Below, one piece after another: positions 29,217 through 38,744 of a DNA stretch of 51,405 nt (its first letter is position 1; each line of letters opens with the position of its first letter). This stretch comes from Bacteroidota bacterium (lineage in GTDB: Bacteria; Bacteroidota; Bacteroidia; Chitinophagales; Chitinophagaceae). Under the pieces are notes generated by a model. It was not told the DNA's origin, searched no databases, and saw only the letters and a program-made list of their open reading frames with translations. The translations under genes and the position numbers were made by a program. The stretch is from contig BJGL01000008.1 in the NCBI GenBank assembly GCA_014190475.1, positions 1 through 51,405 of the forward strand, written 5' to 3'.

Positions 29217-30490
29217 CTCAACTTTAATGTTACAATACTCAATACCACCAGCAACACGGTAATAATCCAAAACCGAGTAACAATTTTTACTTCATGCAAC
29301 CCCTGCACCTGGTAATGATGATGCAATGGCGCCTTGAGAAAAATGCGTCTACCTTCTCCGTATTTGCGTTTAGTATATTTGAAATACCCTACTTGTAAAA
29401 TCACACTCAACGACTCCACCAGAAATACGCCACAGAAAATAGGGATCAATAATTCCTTGTGTACAATAATGGAAAGTGAGGCAATGATGCCACCCAGCAT
29501 CAAACTACCCGTATCACCCATGAATAATTGTGCTGGAAATGAATTATACCATAAGAATCCAACACAAGCTCCGATCATGGCAGCGATATAGACAGAGAGT
29601 TCACCAAGGTTGGGGATATACATGATGTTCAAGTAATCAGCAAACACCAGGTTACCACTTGCATAGGCAAAGATTCCCAGTAAAACACCGATAAGCGCTG
29701 TTGTACCGGTGGCAAGACCATCTAGTCCATCGGTTAAATTGGCACCATTAGAAACAGCGGTGATAATAAAAATCACAATCAGGATATAAAGTACCCAGGT
29801 ATACTCTCTCCAGGAAGCGGGTAAGAGCTTCGCATAATTAAACTCATGATTCTTTACAAAAGGGATGGTTGTAATTGGTGTTTTTGTTTCAACGTAATAA
29901 TGTGTTTTTCCGTTGAATGTTTTCGCGAATACAGCGGAATCCGCTGCAGGATTCTTACCACGATACTCTCTCCAGATTACCGTTTCCGCGTTGAAATAAA
30001 GTGTAGCCCCCACGGTTAGTCCTAACCCAACTTGTCCAAGAATTTTAAACCATCCTGCCAATCCATCTGCATTGGATTTTTTATAGTCCTCCCCTTTCTC
30101 CAGCGCCAATCTTTTGCTTCTTAATTTTAGATAGTCGTCTATGAAGCCAATAATTCCCATCCAAATTGTACTAACAATCATCAATTGGACATACACTTTT
30201 GTTAAATCAGCCAGCAGCAACGTAGGAATTAAAATGGCCAGAATAATGATGATGCCTCCCATGGTAGGCGTTCCTTTTTTACTGGCCTGTCCTGCTAATC
30301 CCTCTTCACGAATACTTTCGCCAATTTGATGACGCTGCAAGAAGAGAATTAGTTTTTTACCATAGACAAGGGTAATAAAGAGGGAGAGTAAAATAGCCAA
30401 GGCCGTACGAAACGTGATAAAGTCAAACACACGACTTCCGGGGAAGCGAAACCCTTCTTCGTTTAACCAATCAAACAGATGGTAGAGCAT
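29213..30490 (-). CDS. mraY: Phospho-N-acetylmuramoyl-pentapeptide transferase (MraY)
   Basis: MraY transfers phospho-MurNAc-pentapeptide to undecaprenyl phosphate, making lipid I in the inner membrane. The family motifs TPTMGG near residue 74, GFIDDYLK near 115, [12 protein letters not shown] and [10 protein letters not shown] are all present, with [10 protein letters not shown] in the C-terminal HHH loop. At 425 residues it is about 65 longer than E. coli MraY (360). The surplus is mostly a polar insertion around residues 170-230, between [12 protein letters not shown] and REYTWVLY. Similar insertions are, as far as I recall, common in Bacteroidota. It begins 10 bases after murE and overlaps murD by 4. 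Confidence 0.96.
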   Translation of the reverse strand: MLYHLFDWLNEEGFRFPGSRVFDFITFRTALAILLSLFITLVYGKKLILFLQRHQIGESIREEGLAGQASKKGTPTMGGIIIILAILIPTLLLADLTKVYVQLMIVSTIWMGIIGFIDDYLKLRSKRLALEKGEDYKKSNADGLAGWFKILGQVGLGLTVGATLYFNAETVIWREYRGKNPAADSAVFAKTFNGKTHYYVETKTPITTIPFVKNHEFNYAKLLPASWREYTWVLYILIVIFIITAVSNGANLTDGLDGLATGTTALIGVLLGIFAYASGNLVFADYLNIMYIPNLGELSVYIAAMIGACVGFLWYNSFPAQLFMGDTGSLMLGGIIASLSIIVHKELLIPIFCGVFLVESLSVILQVGYFKYTKRKYGEGRRIFLKAPLHHHYQVQGLHEVKIVTRFWIITVLLVVLSIVTLKLR

Positions 30491-30500
30491 TTTGCTTCTT

Positions 30501-31961
30501 TTATTTACTCAGTTTATTAATCCAGTTTCGAACAGTTTCTCGGTCATCAAAATATTCCCTCACTCCTTTTACCTCCTGATAGGTCTCATGCCCTTTGCCC
30601 GCTACCAACACGATATCAAGGGGACGGGACAAGACCAAAGCAGTTTTAATCGCTTCTTCCCTATTCAAAATGGGGATATACTTTTTTCGATCGGCTGCAG
30701 GAATTCCTTGCTCCATATCTAGCAGGATGGCAGCAGGATCTTCACTGCGTGGGTTGTCGCTAGTAAAAATCACACGATCACTATGTGCACATACCACTGC
30801 AGCCATTAAAGGACGCTTGGTTTTATCACGATCTCCTCCGCATCCCGTAACGGTGGTGATGTGCTGATCCGGATTTCTGAATTGTTTAATAGTACTCAAC
30901 ACATTCAGTAAAGCATCTGGGGTGTGCGCATAGTCTACAACTACCATTACTTTTTCAACAGGAGAAACAATACACTCAAAACGTCCCGGCGCTCCTGTCA
31001 ACTCACTGAGAGAAGTCAACACCGAAGTTTTATCTAAACCAAGTGCCCGAGCCGTTGCGTAAACAGCCAGCAGATTGTAGGCATTAAAACTTCCAATCAA
31101 TCTAAAATGCACTTGTACATCATCAATATCCAATTGCAAGCCCGCTAGCGTATTCTCCAAAATCTTGCCTTTATGATCAGCAATGGTTTTGAGCGCATAG
31201 TAGATTTTCTTGGCTGGTGTGTTTTGAAGCATCACTTTACCACGCTTGTCATCGGCGTTGCTGATTGCAAAAGCATGAGCATCCAAATGATCAAAGAATG
31301 ATTTCTTGACTTCCAGATAGGCTTCAAATGTTTGGTGATAATCCAAATGATCATGGGTAATATTACTAAAGACACCCCCCGCAAATGCTAACCCCGCAAT
31401 ACGATGCTGATGAATAGCATGGGAACTGACTTCCATGAATACATGTGTACACCCAGCCTGCTTCATTTCACTAAGCAGTGACTGAAGCGCAATCGGATCA
31501 GGCGTAGTATGAGTGGAAGGAATACTAATCTCCCCGATCTTGTTCTCGACTGTACTAATCAACCCACAGGTATATCCCCGACTTGTAAAGAGCTTGTATA
31601 GCAAGGTTGCTATCGTTGTTTTTCCGTTGGTACCCGTTACGCCAATCACTTTCATGAATGCGCTGGGTTCCCCAAAAAAACGGGCGGCAAGTTTTCCTAC
31701 TAGTACTGTGGTATTTTCAACCTGCACCCAAGCCAAACTCGTTGCACGGTTGGGTTTTTCTTCACACAGTACTGCTGCAGCTCCTGCCTCAACTGCCTTT
31801 TCAATGAACGCATGTCCATCTTGCCGTGTTCCTCGCACCGCAATGAACAATGTTCCCTCTTTCACTTGCCGTGAATCGGTAGTAATCGAACGGATAGTAC
31901 TATCCATCGATCCTTGCACTGCCATAGTGCCGATTCCTTGCAGCAATTCACTCAGCTTCAT
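30501..31961 (-). CDS. murE: UDP-MurNAc-L-Ala-D-Glu--meso-diaminopimelate ligase (MurE)
   Basis: MurE adds the third peptide residue of the murein precursor. The N-terminal domain has [20 protein letters not shown], the ATP loop is [14 protein letters not shown], and YAHTPDAL and [13 protein letters not shown] follow. The substrate-selecting motif is DNPRSEDP, which marks enzymes using meso-diaminopimelate instead of lysine. I prefer the ATG at 31961 (MKLSELL, 486 residues). An in-frame TTG at 31979 would give a TTGA overlap with the ftsI stop and six more residues, and cannot be excluded. Confidence 0.96.
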   Translation of the reverse strand: MKLSELLQGIGTMAVQGSMDSTIRSITTDSRQVKEGTLFIAVRGTRQDGHAFIEKAVEAGAAAVLCEEKPNRATSLAWVQVENTTVLVGKLAARFFGEPSAFMKVIGVTGTNGKTTIATLLYKLFTSRGYTCGLISTVENKIGEISIPSTHTTPDPIALQSLLSEMKQAGCTHVFMEVSSHAIHQHRIAGLAFAGGVFSNITHDHLDYHQTFEAYLEVKKSFFDHLDAHAFAISNADDKRGKVMLQNTPAKKIYYALKTIADHKGKILENTLAGLQLDIDDVQVHFRLIGSFNAYNLLAVYATARALGLDKTSVLTSLSELTGAPGRFECIVSPVEKVMVVVDYAHTPDALLNVLSTIKQFRNPDQHITTVTGCGGDRDKTKRPLMAAVVCAHSDRVIFTSDNPRSEDPAAILLDMEQGIPAADRKKYIPILNREEAIKTALVLSRPLDIVLVAGKGHETYQEVKGVREYFDDRETVRNWINKLSK

Positions 31962-31975
31962 GTCAATTTTTTCAT

Positions 31976-34108
31976 TCAACTCAATTCCAGTACCACCTGC
32001 AAGGGCCTGTCTAATGCTGTGCCCGGCGGTATCGACTGAGTTATGATTCTTCCTTTACCTTTTACAGATACACGTACACCCATATTCTCCAGCAAATACA
32101 ACGCATCGCGTAACGCCATTCCTTTCACATTTGGCATCACCTTGTTTCGTATAGGTTGTGCTTTTAATACCGACTTTCCATTCTCCGCATATGCTCTACC
32201 CCAATCCTGCTGCTGAATTGAATCAGTATATCCTATAGAAAGCGTGCGATATATTTTTTGAATATCAGGAGCATACCCCGCATAGTAATACACCGAACTA
32301 TCCCGCTTTGCAACAAACTGCGAAGCATCTTTGCGCTCTACATACAGTGCATAGGACTTTAGTGCAATTTCACGGAACACGGGTGCGGCCACAGTTCCTC
32401 CATAATGTGAGGCTGCAAATGGTTTAGTACGAACCACCACGATACAAGAATATTGGGGACGATCCGCAGGAAAATAACCAACAAATGAAGCTTGATATAC
32501 GCGATCACTATACTTTATTGGACCATCAGCCACCAAGGCCGTTCCTGTTTTACCAGCTACGGCAAAAGGCATTCCTTCAAATGCACGACGTGCGGTTCCT
32601 TCAATAACCACAGCTTCCATAGAAGCTCTAGCGGCCGTGATTACATCGGATCTGCAAATTTGACTTTCCAACACGGTGGGTGTATACTCCCTAAATATGA
32701 TACCTCCTTGCTGGATCCGACTTACCAGATAAGGCTTCATCATTTTTCCATCATTCGCCACTGCATTATATAAAGTGAGTGTATGTAAGGGGCTTACCTG
32801 AAGCGCGTATCCAAAACTCATCCATAACATATTGCCTAGTGAACTTCCTTTCTCATTTAAGGGAGCCATTCGTGGACGAGGCACATTACTCAAGTCAATT
32901 GGAGAACGAGTATCGAGTTGATAACGGTGTAAATATTCTTTTAATTCAATTGGATTTTTTCCAAATGCCTTGAGCGCTAACTTGCTCATTCCAACATTAG
33001 AGCTATGAGCAAAACATTCCTGTACACTTAAAAATGGCTTAGGAGAACGCTCTGCATCATAAACAAGTTTGGGTCCCACCATGGCCTTTCCCGCACTTCC
33101 AATCTCCACCTGATCAGAAATTTTACTGGTACCTTTCTCCAGCACTGCCAATAAAGTGGCTAATTTGATAGTTGAACCTGGCTCCGTAGTACGCAAAGCA
33201 TAATTATCATCCTCCCAATAGCTCCCATCCGGACGACGACCCAAATTGGCAATTGCTTTGATCTTACCTGTAGCAGTTTCCATGACAATAGCCGTTCCGT
33301 ACAAGGCTTCGCTCTGCAACATCATCCGCATCAGTGCGGTTTCGGTAATATCTTGTAAGCGCAAATCCAATGTGGTATATACATCTTTTCCGTGCTCAGG
33401 TTCCGTTTCATATCCTGCAATTGGAATAGCAGCTCCTCCTGCAACAAATCGAACTAATTTTTGACCTTCTCTTCCACTGAGTATAGTATCAAAACTTTTT
33501 TCAATCCCCACATTTTGCTTTTTCACTTTACCATCACTGGCAATATGCTCCCGAGAAAGCCCTATGGTACGACCTGCTAGCAACCCAAAAGGCACTAAAC
33601 GCTTACTGTTAGTTTCCACAATTACACCACTCCGATTTGAACCTAAACGAACCAATGGTAATTCTCGAAACAACTTATACTGCGCAAAACTTAATTTCTT
33701 CTTAAGTGGATAGTACCTGGATTTCTTCTCCCAAGCCTTTACAATATCTTCTTTATACGCAGCTGCAGTTTTATCTCGGAAAAGACCGGACAAGGCAATT
33801 GAAAAAGAATCGATATTTTCTTTGAATCGTTTACCCTTTTTCTCTCGTAAACCATCTGCACAGAGATCCAGATAAATATCAAAAGTGGGAACAGAGGTGC
33901 TAAGAAACTGTCCATCCTCACTATAAATAGTTCCACGCTGTGCATCAAGTGTTACAAAACGCTGGTGAAGACTGTCACTCATATTGCGCCAGTAAGCACC
34001 CTCAATTCGCTGAATATAAAAAGCCCTTCCCATCACCAGCACGCCCAAGAGCGCGAGCCCGATGAAAGAGAGATATACTCTCCATAATATGTCTCGTTTT
34101 ACTTCCAC
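31976..34108 (-). CDS. ftsI: Division-specific penicillin-binding protein FtsI with a C-terminal PASTA domain
   Basis: This is a class B transpeptidase that cross-links septal peptidoglycan as partner of FtsW. The 710-residue protein has a membrane anchor (about 11-27), a PBP dimerisation domain with QRGTIYSEDG, and the transpeptidase domain. The nucleophile is S312 in STIK, with SSN at 369-371 and KTGT at 520-523. The last 65 residues, from about VMPNVKGMALRDALYLLENMG, form one PASTA domain, as in Bacteroidota and Gram-positive PBPs but not E. coli FtsI. The start is GTG at 34108, 5 bases after ftsL. No other start fits before the anchor. Confidence 0.95.
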   Translation of the reverse strand: MEVKRDILWRVYLSFIGLALLGVLVMGRAFYIQRIEGAYWRNMSDSLHQRFVTLDAQRGTIYSEDGQFLSTSVPTFDIYLDLCADGLREKKGKRFKENIDSFSIALSGLFRDKTAAAYKEDIVKAWEKKSRYYPLKKKLSFAQYKLFRELPLVRLGSNRSGVIVETNSKRLVPFGLLAGRTIGLSREHIASDGKVKKQNVGIEKSFDTILSGREGQKLVRFVAGGAAIPIAGYETEPEHGKDVYTTLDLRLQDITETALMRMMLQSEALYGTAIVMETATGKIKAIANLGRRPDGSYWEDDNYALRTTEPGSTIKLATLLAVLEKGTSKISDQVEIGSAGKAMVGPKLVYDAERSPKPFLSVQECFAHSSNVGMSKLALKAFGKNPIELKEYLHRYQLDTRSPIDLSNVPRPRMAPLNEKGSSLGNMLWMSFGYALQVSPLHTLTLYNAVANDGKMMKPYLVSRIQQGGIIFREYTPTVLESQICRSDVITAARASMEAVVIEGTARRAFEGMPFAVAGKTGTALVADGPIKYSDRVYQASFVGYFPADRPQYSCIVVVRTKPFAASHYGGTVAAPVFREIALKSYALYVERKDASQFVAKRDSSVYYYAGYAPDIQKIYRTLSIGYTDSIQQQDWGRAYAENGKSVLKAQPIRNKVMPNVKGMALRDALYLLENMGVRVSVKGKGRIITQSIPPGTALDRPLQVVLELS

Positions 34109-34113
34109 TTCGC

Positions 34114-34452
34114 TTATTCTGCTTTGGTTTGACCACTGTCCACTAATACAACCGGGGAAACTACTAGCTCTTTCAACCCCAATGGCTCAACCGCTTTTAT
34201 TAATTCACTTTGTTTACTACTTGCTATCAGTTCGCCCTTTATTGTTTTGTATTCATAACTCAACTCCTTCACTGCGCGCTCTGTTCGATTAATGTCCCGA
34301 ATTGTTTTATTGGCATGATGCCCGTTATAGATGTAGCAAACCGCCAAAAATGCCAGAAATAATAGGAATGGAACTTGCTGAACGATGGAATGGTAATTCA
34401 GCCAGCGCTTCCAGTCTTGTTTTTGGGTTTCTATTTTTTTTTCTGTTGACAT
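34114..34452 (-). CDS. ftsL: FtsL-like cell division protein
   Basis: This small bitopic protein of 112 residues has a charged N-terminus, one membrane helix (about 28-44, VPFLLFLAFLAVCYIYN) and a periplasmic coiled-coil-prone segment (about 48-90). This is the architecture of FtsL, which with FtsB and FtsQ regulates FtsWI. FtsL sequences are poorly conserved, so the call rests on architecture plus the position between rsmH and ftsI. A Bacteroidota FtsL-like domain (PF19579) fits, from memory. It starts with ATG 19 bases after rsmH. Confidence 0.85.
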   Translation of the reverse strand: MSTEKKIETQKQDWKRWLNYHSIVQQVPFLLFLAFLAVCYIYNGHHANKTIRDINRTERAVKELSYEYKTIKGELIASSKQSELIKAVEPLGLKELVVSPVVLVDSGQTKAE

Positions 34453-34471
34453 GTTTCTTTTTTGTTGGTGC

Positions 34472-35377
34472 TCAACACTTTTCGGCTACCCGCAACTTTG
34501 CGCTACGAGAGCGAGGATTCTGCTGTTGCTCCAGTTCACTGGCTACCAACGGTTTTTTATACACCCATTTCCAAAGCTGCTCCACGGGAACAGAGATAAA
34601 TGGATTGTCGGGTAGCTCCTCCAACGAACCACGTTTAAAAAATTGCTTAACAACTCGATCTTCTCCTGAATGAAAAGTGATAATCACAACACGACCACCG
34701 GTTTTGATAAGGGCGGGTAATTGAGTCAATAAATCCTGGAGTGCTCCTATCTCATCATTGACTACCATGCGTAAAGCCTGAAATACCTGGGCAAAGTATT
34801 TGTTTGGATTTCCTTTTACTGCTTCGTGAATGGCTTGCTTAAAACCCTCAATGGTTCGTAATGAATGAGATTGTCTAACCTGTAAAATCGTGCGCGCTAA
34901 CGTTTTTGCGTTGGTCACTTCGCCAAATTGTTCGAAGAGCTTATGTAACGCTTGCTCACTGTAGGTTTCTACAATTTCCCAAGCGGTGAGGGACGAACGA
35001 CGATCCATACGCATATCCAGTGCTGCATCAAAGCGAGTAGAAAATCCACGTTCACCTGCGTCGAGTTGATGACTACTCACACCTAAATCAGCGAGCAATC
35101 CATCTACCTTCTGGATTTTGTGCAAGCGAAGAAAACGCTGAACATGACGAAAGTTTTCAGGCACAAATAACAAGCGATCGTCAGCAGGAAGGTTTTTGCG
35201 CGCATCCTCGTCCTGATCAAAGGCAATCAACCTGCCATGGGGTCCTAGCTTTTCAAGAATGGCTTTTGAATGTCCGCCACCACCAAACGTGCAATCCACA
35301 TACACCCCATCGGGCCGGATGTCAAGTGCTTCAATTACTTCGCGGAGCAGAACGGGTATATGATACGCTGACTGCAC
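34472..35377 (-). CDS. rsmH: 16S rRNA (cytosine-1402-N4)-methyltransferase RsmH (MraW)
   Basis: RsmH methylates N4 of C1402 in the ribosomal P site, using S-adenosylmethionine. The 301-residue protein starts HIPVLLREVIEAL and has the SAM-binding region VDCTFGGGGHSKAIL. LLADLGVSSHQLD, ERGFSTRFDAALDMRMD, AQVFQALRMVVNDE and FHSGEDRVVKQFF are further family motifs. The start is GTG at 35377, 9 bases after mraZ; it aligns with the E. coli N-terminus. Confidence 0.97.
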   Translation of the reverse strand: MQSAYHIPVLLREVIEALDIRPDGVYVDCTFGGGGHSKAILEKLGPHGRLIAFDQDEDARKNLPADDRLLFVPENFRHVQRFLRLHKIQKVDGLLADLGVSSHQLDAGERGFSTRFDAALDMRMDRRSSLTAWEIVETYSEQALHKLFEQFGEVTNAKTLARTILQVRQSHSLRTIEGFKQAIHEAVKGNPNKYFAQVFQALRMVVNDEIGALQDLLTQLPALIKTGGRVVIITFHSGEDRVVKQFFKRGSLEELPDNPFISVPVEQLWKWVYKKPLVASELEQQQNPRSRSAKLRVAEKC

Positions 35378-35386
35378 CGCTTTCGA

Positions 35387-35845
35387 TCAATTCAAGTTTC
35401 CACCTCCCATCACATCCCTTCCCAAATCACTGAAAGCATCAGAAGAAAAGGAGTCAAAGAACTTTTTGTACTTATTACTATCCCAGATTTCCATTTTGTT
35501 GCCGGCAGCTGCTATCACAATGTCTTTCTCCAGTTCCGCATATGCCTTTAAGTTTGGCGGAAGAAGAATTCTTCCGGCTGTGTCTGGCTCCACAAACGTG
35601 GCACCATTTAAAAAAGCTCTCCTGAATTCGCGCTGCTTAGGATCGAATTCATTCAAACCTTTTATTTTTTCGAAGAGGGGTTCCCACTCCTTTAGGGTAT
35701 AAAGAGCTAGGCATTTTTCAAACCCCCGATTGATAACAAAGCGATTTAACTCCTCTTCCGCTACCTGTCTTTTAAAACCGGCAGGAAGCAGAAAACGCCC
35801 CTTTGCGTCCAGTGTAGCCTCAAATTCTCCTAGAAAGCCCGTCAT
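35387..35845 (-). CDS. mraZ: Transcriptional regulator MraZ
   Basis: MraZ is an AbrB-like DNA-binding protein that, in E. coli, represses its own division and cell-wall cluster. The 152-residue protein has two swapped-hairpin repeats, GEFEATLDAKGRFLLPAGFK and, later, FVEPDTAGRILLPPNLKAYA, each with the conserved D-x-x-GR-x-LP core. I start it at the ATG at 35845 (MTGFLGEF). The frame reaches to 35941, but the extra 32 residues lie in the promoter region. It is first in the cluster. TGGGA-type motifs, the core of the E. coli MraZ operator, occur upstream at 35898-35902 (minus strand) and in an inverted repeat at 35986-36003. Confidence 0.95.
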   Translation of the reverse strand: MTGFLGEFEATLDAKGRFLLPAGFKRQVAEEELNRFVINRGFEKCLALYTLKEWEPLFEKIKGLNEFDPKQREFRRAFLNGATFVEPDTAGRILLPPNLKAYAELEKDIVIAAAGNKMEIWDSNKYKKFFDSFSSDAFSDLGRDVMGGGNLN

Positions 35846-35882
35846 TATCAGTGATTTGAAGAGTTTTTTCCTCTTATTGACA

Positions 35883-35915
35883 CAAAATAACACTTTTTCC
35901 CACCGTGAATCCAAA
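35883..35915 (-). promoter_or_regulatory. Candidate promoter of the mraZ-ftsZ operon
   Basis: On the minus strand TTTGG (35911-35915) and TTATTTTG (35883-35890, one mismatch to TAnnTTTG) are about 21 bases apart. The -7 box ends 37 bases before the mraZ ATG, so this transcript would have a real leader. A TGGGA motif at 35898-35902 sits between the two boxes, where MraZ binding would block transcription. The assignment is inferred from consensus only. Confidence 0.4.
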
Positions 35916-35931
35916 TTTTGGTATTCTATAT

Positions 35932-36041
35932 TTATCCCCAATCTAAAAATGGCTAGAACCCTTTACTATCAAGGGTTTCATAAGGTGGGAATATATTATC
36001 CCATTTTTTGATGTTAATTACCTGTGGATAGCTGTGGATAA
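35932..36041. promoter_or_regulatory. Cluster of DnaA-box-like sites between mraZ and queA
   Basis: TGTGGATAA at 36033-36041 is a perfect DnaA box (TTATCCACA) on the minus strand. TGTGGATAG at 36023-36031, one helical turn away, matches 8 of 9 bases. TTATCCCCA at 35932-35940 on the plus strand also matches 8 of 9. Between them lie a hairpin (AACCCTT/AAGGGTT, 35957-35977), a TGGGA/TCCCA inverted repeat with an AT-only centre (35986-36003) and a T-rich tract. This could be DnaA-dependent control of the flanking genes or part of an origin. Confidence 0.55.
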
Positions 36042-36103
36042 GCCGTGTCTGACCCAAAAAACAAGCATTTTAACGACCTTTACGACCCACAACAGTTAGT
36101 TGT

Positions 36104-37330
36104 ATGAAACCAGATCCACGCAATCTGCCAATTGCAGATTTTGATTATTCGTTGCCTCCAGAAAAAATTGCAGTCTACCCCTTAGAGCAAAGAGACCAGG
36201 CGCGTCTGCTGCAGTACAAGGACAAATCAATTACAGATCATTTTTTTTATGATTTACCCAATCAACTGCCTGCCAATAGCTGGCTTGTATTTAATCAAAC
36301 CAAAGTGATTCCTGCTCGATTGGTATTTGAAAAAATCACAGGCGGTCAAATTGAAGTTTTTTGTTTAGAGCCAGTTGCTTCCCTGGGAGATATGAACCAC
36401 GCACTGAGCAACACGCACCATGTTTCACTTCATTGCCTGGTAGGCGGAGCATCAAAATGGAAAAAAGACACCCCCCTTGTACAGGTAAAAGAGAATATTC
36501 GACTTGAAGTAGCAATGAAATCAAAGGAGCAAGATTCCTTTGTACTGCAATTTTCTTGGAGTCCCGCACATCACACCTTTGCTAAAATAGTAGAGGTATT
36601 TGGGCAAACACCACTGCCGCCCTACCTAAAAAGAAAAGCAGTGATAAGTGATTCCAGTCGTTATCAAACCGTTTATGCAACAAAAGAAGGATCTGTGGCC
36701 GCACCCACAGCAGGTCTGCATTTTACAGAGGAAGTTTTACAACAACTTGATCAACGATCCATTGAGAGAGCACAGGTTATTTTACAGGTGGGGGCAGGAA
36801 CATTCAAACCTGTAAAAGCGTTAACGCTAAAGGATCACCCCATGCATCAGGAGTGGATAGAGGCGTCATTAGATTTTCTGAAGAACTGGCACCATCGAAT
36901 ACAGCAACCCTTAGTAGCAGTAGGAACCACTTCCTTGCGCACACTAGAATCCTTGTATTGGCTAGGTGTGAAAATAAAAAGGGAGGCTCCTGCTGTAATT
37001 CCTACGTTGCAGCAATGGGATCCTTATCAATTAGACGCAACGAACATCTCGTTACAAGAGTCCTTGGAAATCCTGATCAATTGGTTAGAAAAAAGAAACT
37101 TGGACCGACTTGTAACGCAAACCGCTTTGCTGATCGCACCCGGTTATAGCATTAAAACCATCAACGGACTGCTCACCAATTTTCACCAACCACGTTCAAC
37201 TTTATTGTTATTGATCGCAGCCTTAGTGGGAGAAGAATGGAAGAAAATATATAACCATGCATTGGAAAACAAGTACCGTTTTCTGAGCTATGGAGACAGT
37301 AGTTTGCTCTGGAAAATAAAAACAACCTGA
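36104..37330 (+). CDS. queA: tRNA preQ1(34) S-adenosylmethionine ribosyltransferase-isomerase (QueA)
   Basis: QueA transfers and isomerises the ribosyl group of S-adenosylmethionine onto preQ1 at the tRNA wobble position, making epoxyqueuosine. Recognisable family segments are FDYSLPPEKIA near residue 13, RDQARLL, NQTKVIPARL, FGQTPLPPYLKR, SRYQTVYA, GSVAAPTAGLHFT and LQVGAGTFKPV. GYSIKTINGLLTNFHQPRSTLL follows near the C-terminus. At 408 residues it is longer than E. coli QueA (356); the surplus lies in the middle, around residues 95-150 and 290-335. Other queuosine genes are not in the window. It is divergent from mraZ and abuts the histidine kinase gene tail to tail. Confidence 0.95.
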   Translation: MKPDPRNLPIADFDYSLPPEKIAVYPLEQRDQARLLQYKDKSITDHFFYDLPNQLPANSWLVFNQTKVIPARLVFEKITGGQIEVFCLEPVASLGDMNHALSNTHHVSLHCLVGGASKWKKDTPLVQVKENIRLEVAMKSKEQDSFVLQFSWSPAHHTFAKIVEVFGQTPLPPYLKRKAVISDSSRYQTVYATKEGSVAAPTAGLHFTEEVLQQLDQRSIERAQVILQVGAGTFKPVKALTLKDHPMHQEWIEASLDFLKNWHHRIQQPLVAVGTTSLRTLESLYWLGVKIKREAPAVIPTLQQWDPYQLDATNISLQESLEILINWLEKRNLDRLVTQTALLIAPGYSIKTINGLLTNFHQPRSTLLLLIAALVGEEWKKIYNHALENKYRFLSYGDSSLLWKIKTT

Positions 37331-38677
37331 TCAACTGTGGTACAAAGGAAGTTCAAGTGTAAATACACTGCCTTTCCCTAACGTACTTTCTGCCTGTATC
37401 GTTCCCCCCATTGCTTCCGTTACACTTTTCACATAACTCAGTCCTAAACCAAATCCTTTTACATTATGTCGATTTCCCGTATGTGCTCTGTAGAATTTTT
37501 CAAATATTCGCTTTAAGGTGTCCCGACTCATTCCAACTCCATTGTCCTCCACACGAAGCAGAATAGTACGATCTGTACAACGTGTTTCAATTTGAATTTG
37601 TGGAGGCGCTTGCTCTTTGGCATATTTGATAGCATTATCTACCAAGTTGGTGAGCAAATTGGAAAGATGAACCTCATCTGCTTCTACGGTATCCGTATTA
37701 GCCCGAAGAAATAAATTGATATGCCCTCCTACATGCGCAAGTTGTAATGTAAAGTTGTCTACTACTTTTTCTACCGCGGCGTGAACAGAGATGGGTTTAA
37801 GATTCAGTTGAACCTCGCCTTTATCAAATTGAGAAGCTTTTAAAATAGTTTCCACCTGCCTATTCATTCGTAAATTCTCTTCTTTAATGATCCCGCTGAA
37901 GTAGTACATCTTTTCCTGATCCTGTATCACTTTCTCATTTCGCATTGCATCCACCGCCAAGGAAATAGTTGCCAATGGTGTTTTAAACTCATGCGTCATG
38001 TTGTTAATGAAATCCGTTTTCATTTCGCCGATTTTTTTCTGTTGAATCATCGTACGAATGGTAAAATAAAAAGCAGCCAAAATAGCCAACGTGAATAAAA
38101 TGGAAGCGGCAATGTTCCAGCGTAATGAACGAAGCACAATCTCCTTGATACCCGGCACTACAACAATTAATAATTCATTTACCCCGATGGCCTCTCCCAT
38201 GAAACCTGCCGTATTAGGTTCTCGCAAACCTCGAACTACAAAATAGTTATGCGCCGTGTCCTCATACACTTTGAAAAACCGGGGTGAAGTTTTTTCAAAA
38301 ATATTATTCCCAAATGGACCGATGCTTGCGATTCCAAATTCAAAAGAAACACCCTTCAAGTCGTTTTGCTGAAATGATTTTACAAAACGCTTTTGAATGT
38401 CTGCAGTAGTGTAGCGGCTGGCAATAGTGGGAGGTGTGAAAAAATCCAAACCAAACCCTTCAATGAGTCCTCTTTTTTTGAGAGAAGTTCCCGGCGTATA
38501 CGAGTTGGCATATTCTACAAGCTGATCCGACACCTGCATGGCCGTTTCGCCAACCCGGTGTTTGATCTGCTCTTCCCGTAAGAGCACCATATTTTTGATC
38601 CAGGATACCTGGATAAGAATGATGCCTATCAGAGAAAGGCTTATCAGCAGTGTAATGGGAGCAAAAACCTTTTTCAC
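37331..38677 (-). CDS. Membrane sensor histidine kinase without an adjacent response regulator
   Basis: This 448-residue two-component sensor has membrane helices at about 7-27 and 188-207 flanking a periplasmic domain of about 160 residues that I do not recognise. The HisKA domain has the phosphorylated H229 in NNMTHEFKTPLA. The ATPase domain has the N box LVDNAIKYA (N348), the G1 box DNGVGM at 378-383, an F box EKFYRAH and the G2 box GFGLGL at 408-413. All catalytic motifs are intact. No response regulator gene is adjacent: queA converges on one side and the atp terminator lies on the other. The start is GTG at 38677, with a TATTTTTA box 6 bases upstream. Confidence 0.9.
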   Translation of the reverse strand: MKKVFAPITLLISLSLIGIILIQVSWIKNMVLLREEQIKHRVGETAMQVSDQLVEYANSYTPGTSLKKRGLIEGFGLDFFTPPTIASRYTTADIQKRFVKSFQQNDLKGVSFEFGIASIGPFGNNIFEKTSPRFFKVYEDTAHNYFVVRGLREPNTAGFMGEAIGVNELLIVVVPGIKEIVLRSLRWNIAASILFTLAILAAFYFTIRTMIQQKKIGEMKTDFINNMTHEFKTPLATISLAVDAMRNEKVIQDQEKMYYFSGIIKEENLRMNRQVETILKASQFDKGEVQLNLKPISVHAAVEKVVDNFTLQLAHVGGHINLFLRANTDTVEADEVHLSNLLTNLVDNAIKYAKEQAPPQIQIETRCTDRTILLRVEDNGVGMSRDTLKRIFEKFYRAHTGNRHNVKGFGLGLSYVKSVTEAMGGTIQAESTLGKGSVFTLELPLYHS

Positions 38678-38744
38678 AAGGGATAAAAATACAACCTATG
38701 GAAGCAGCGACTTGAATTAATCCAGGGCATTCACATTTTTTTAA

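Noticed and set aside
19809-35845. Missing murF and ddl in the division cluster as a sign of gene loss
   Set aside because: As far as I recall, Bacteroidota usually keep murF and ddl outside this cluster, so absence here does not show loss from the genome.
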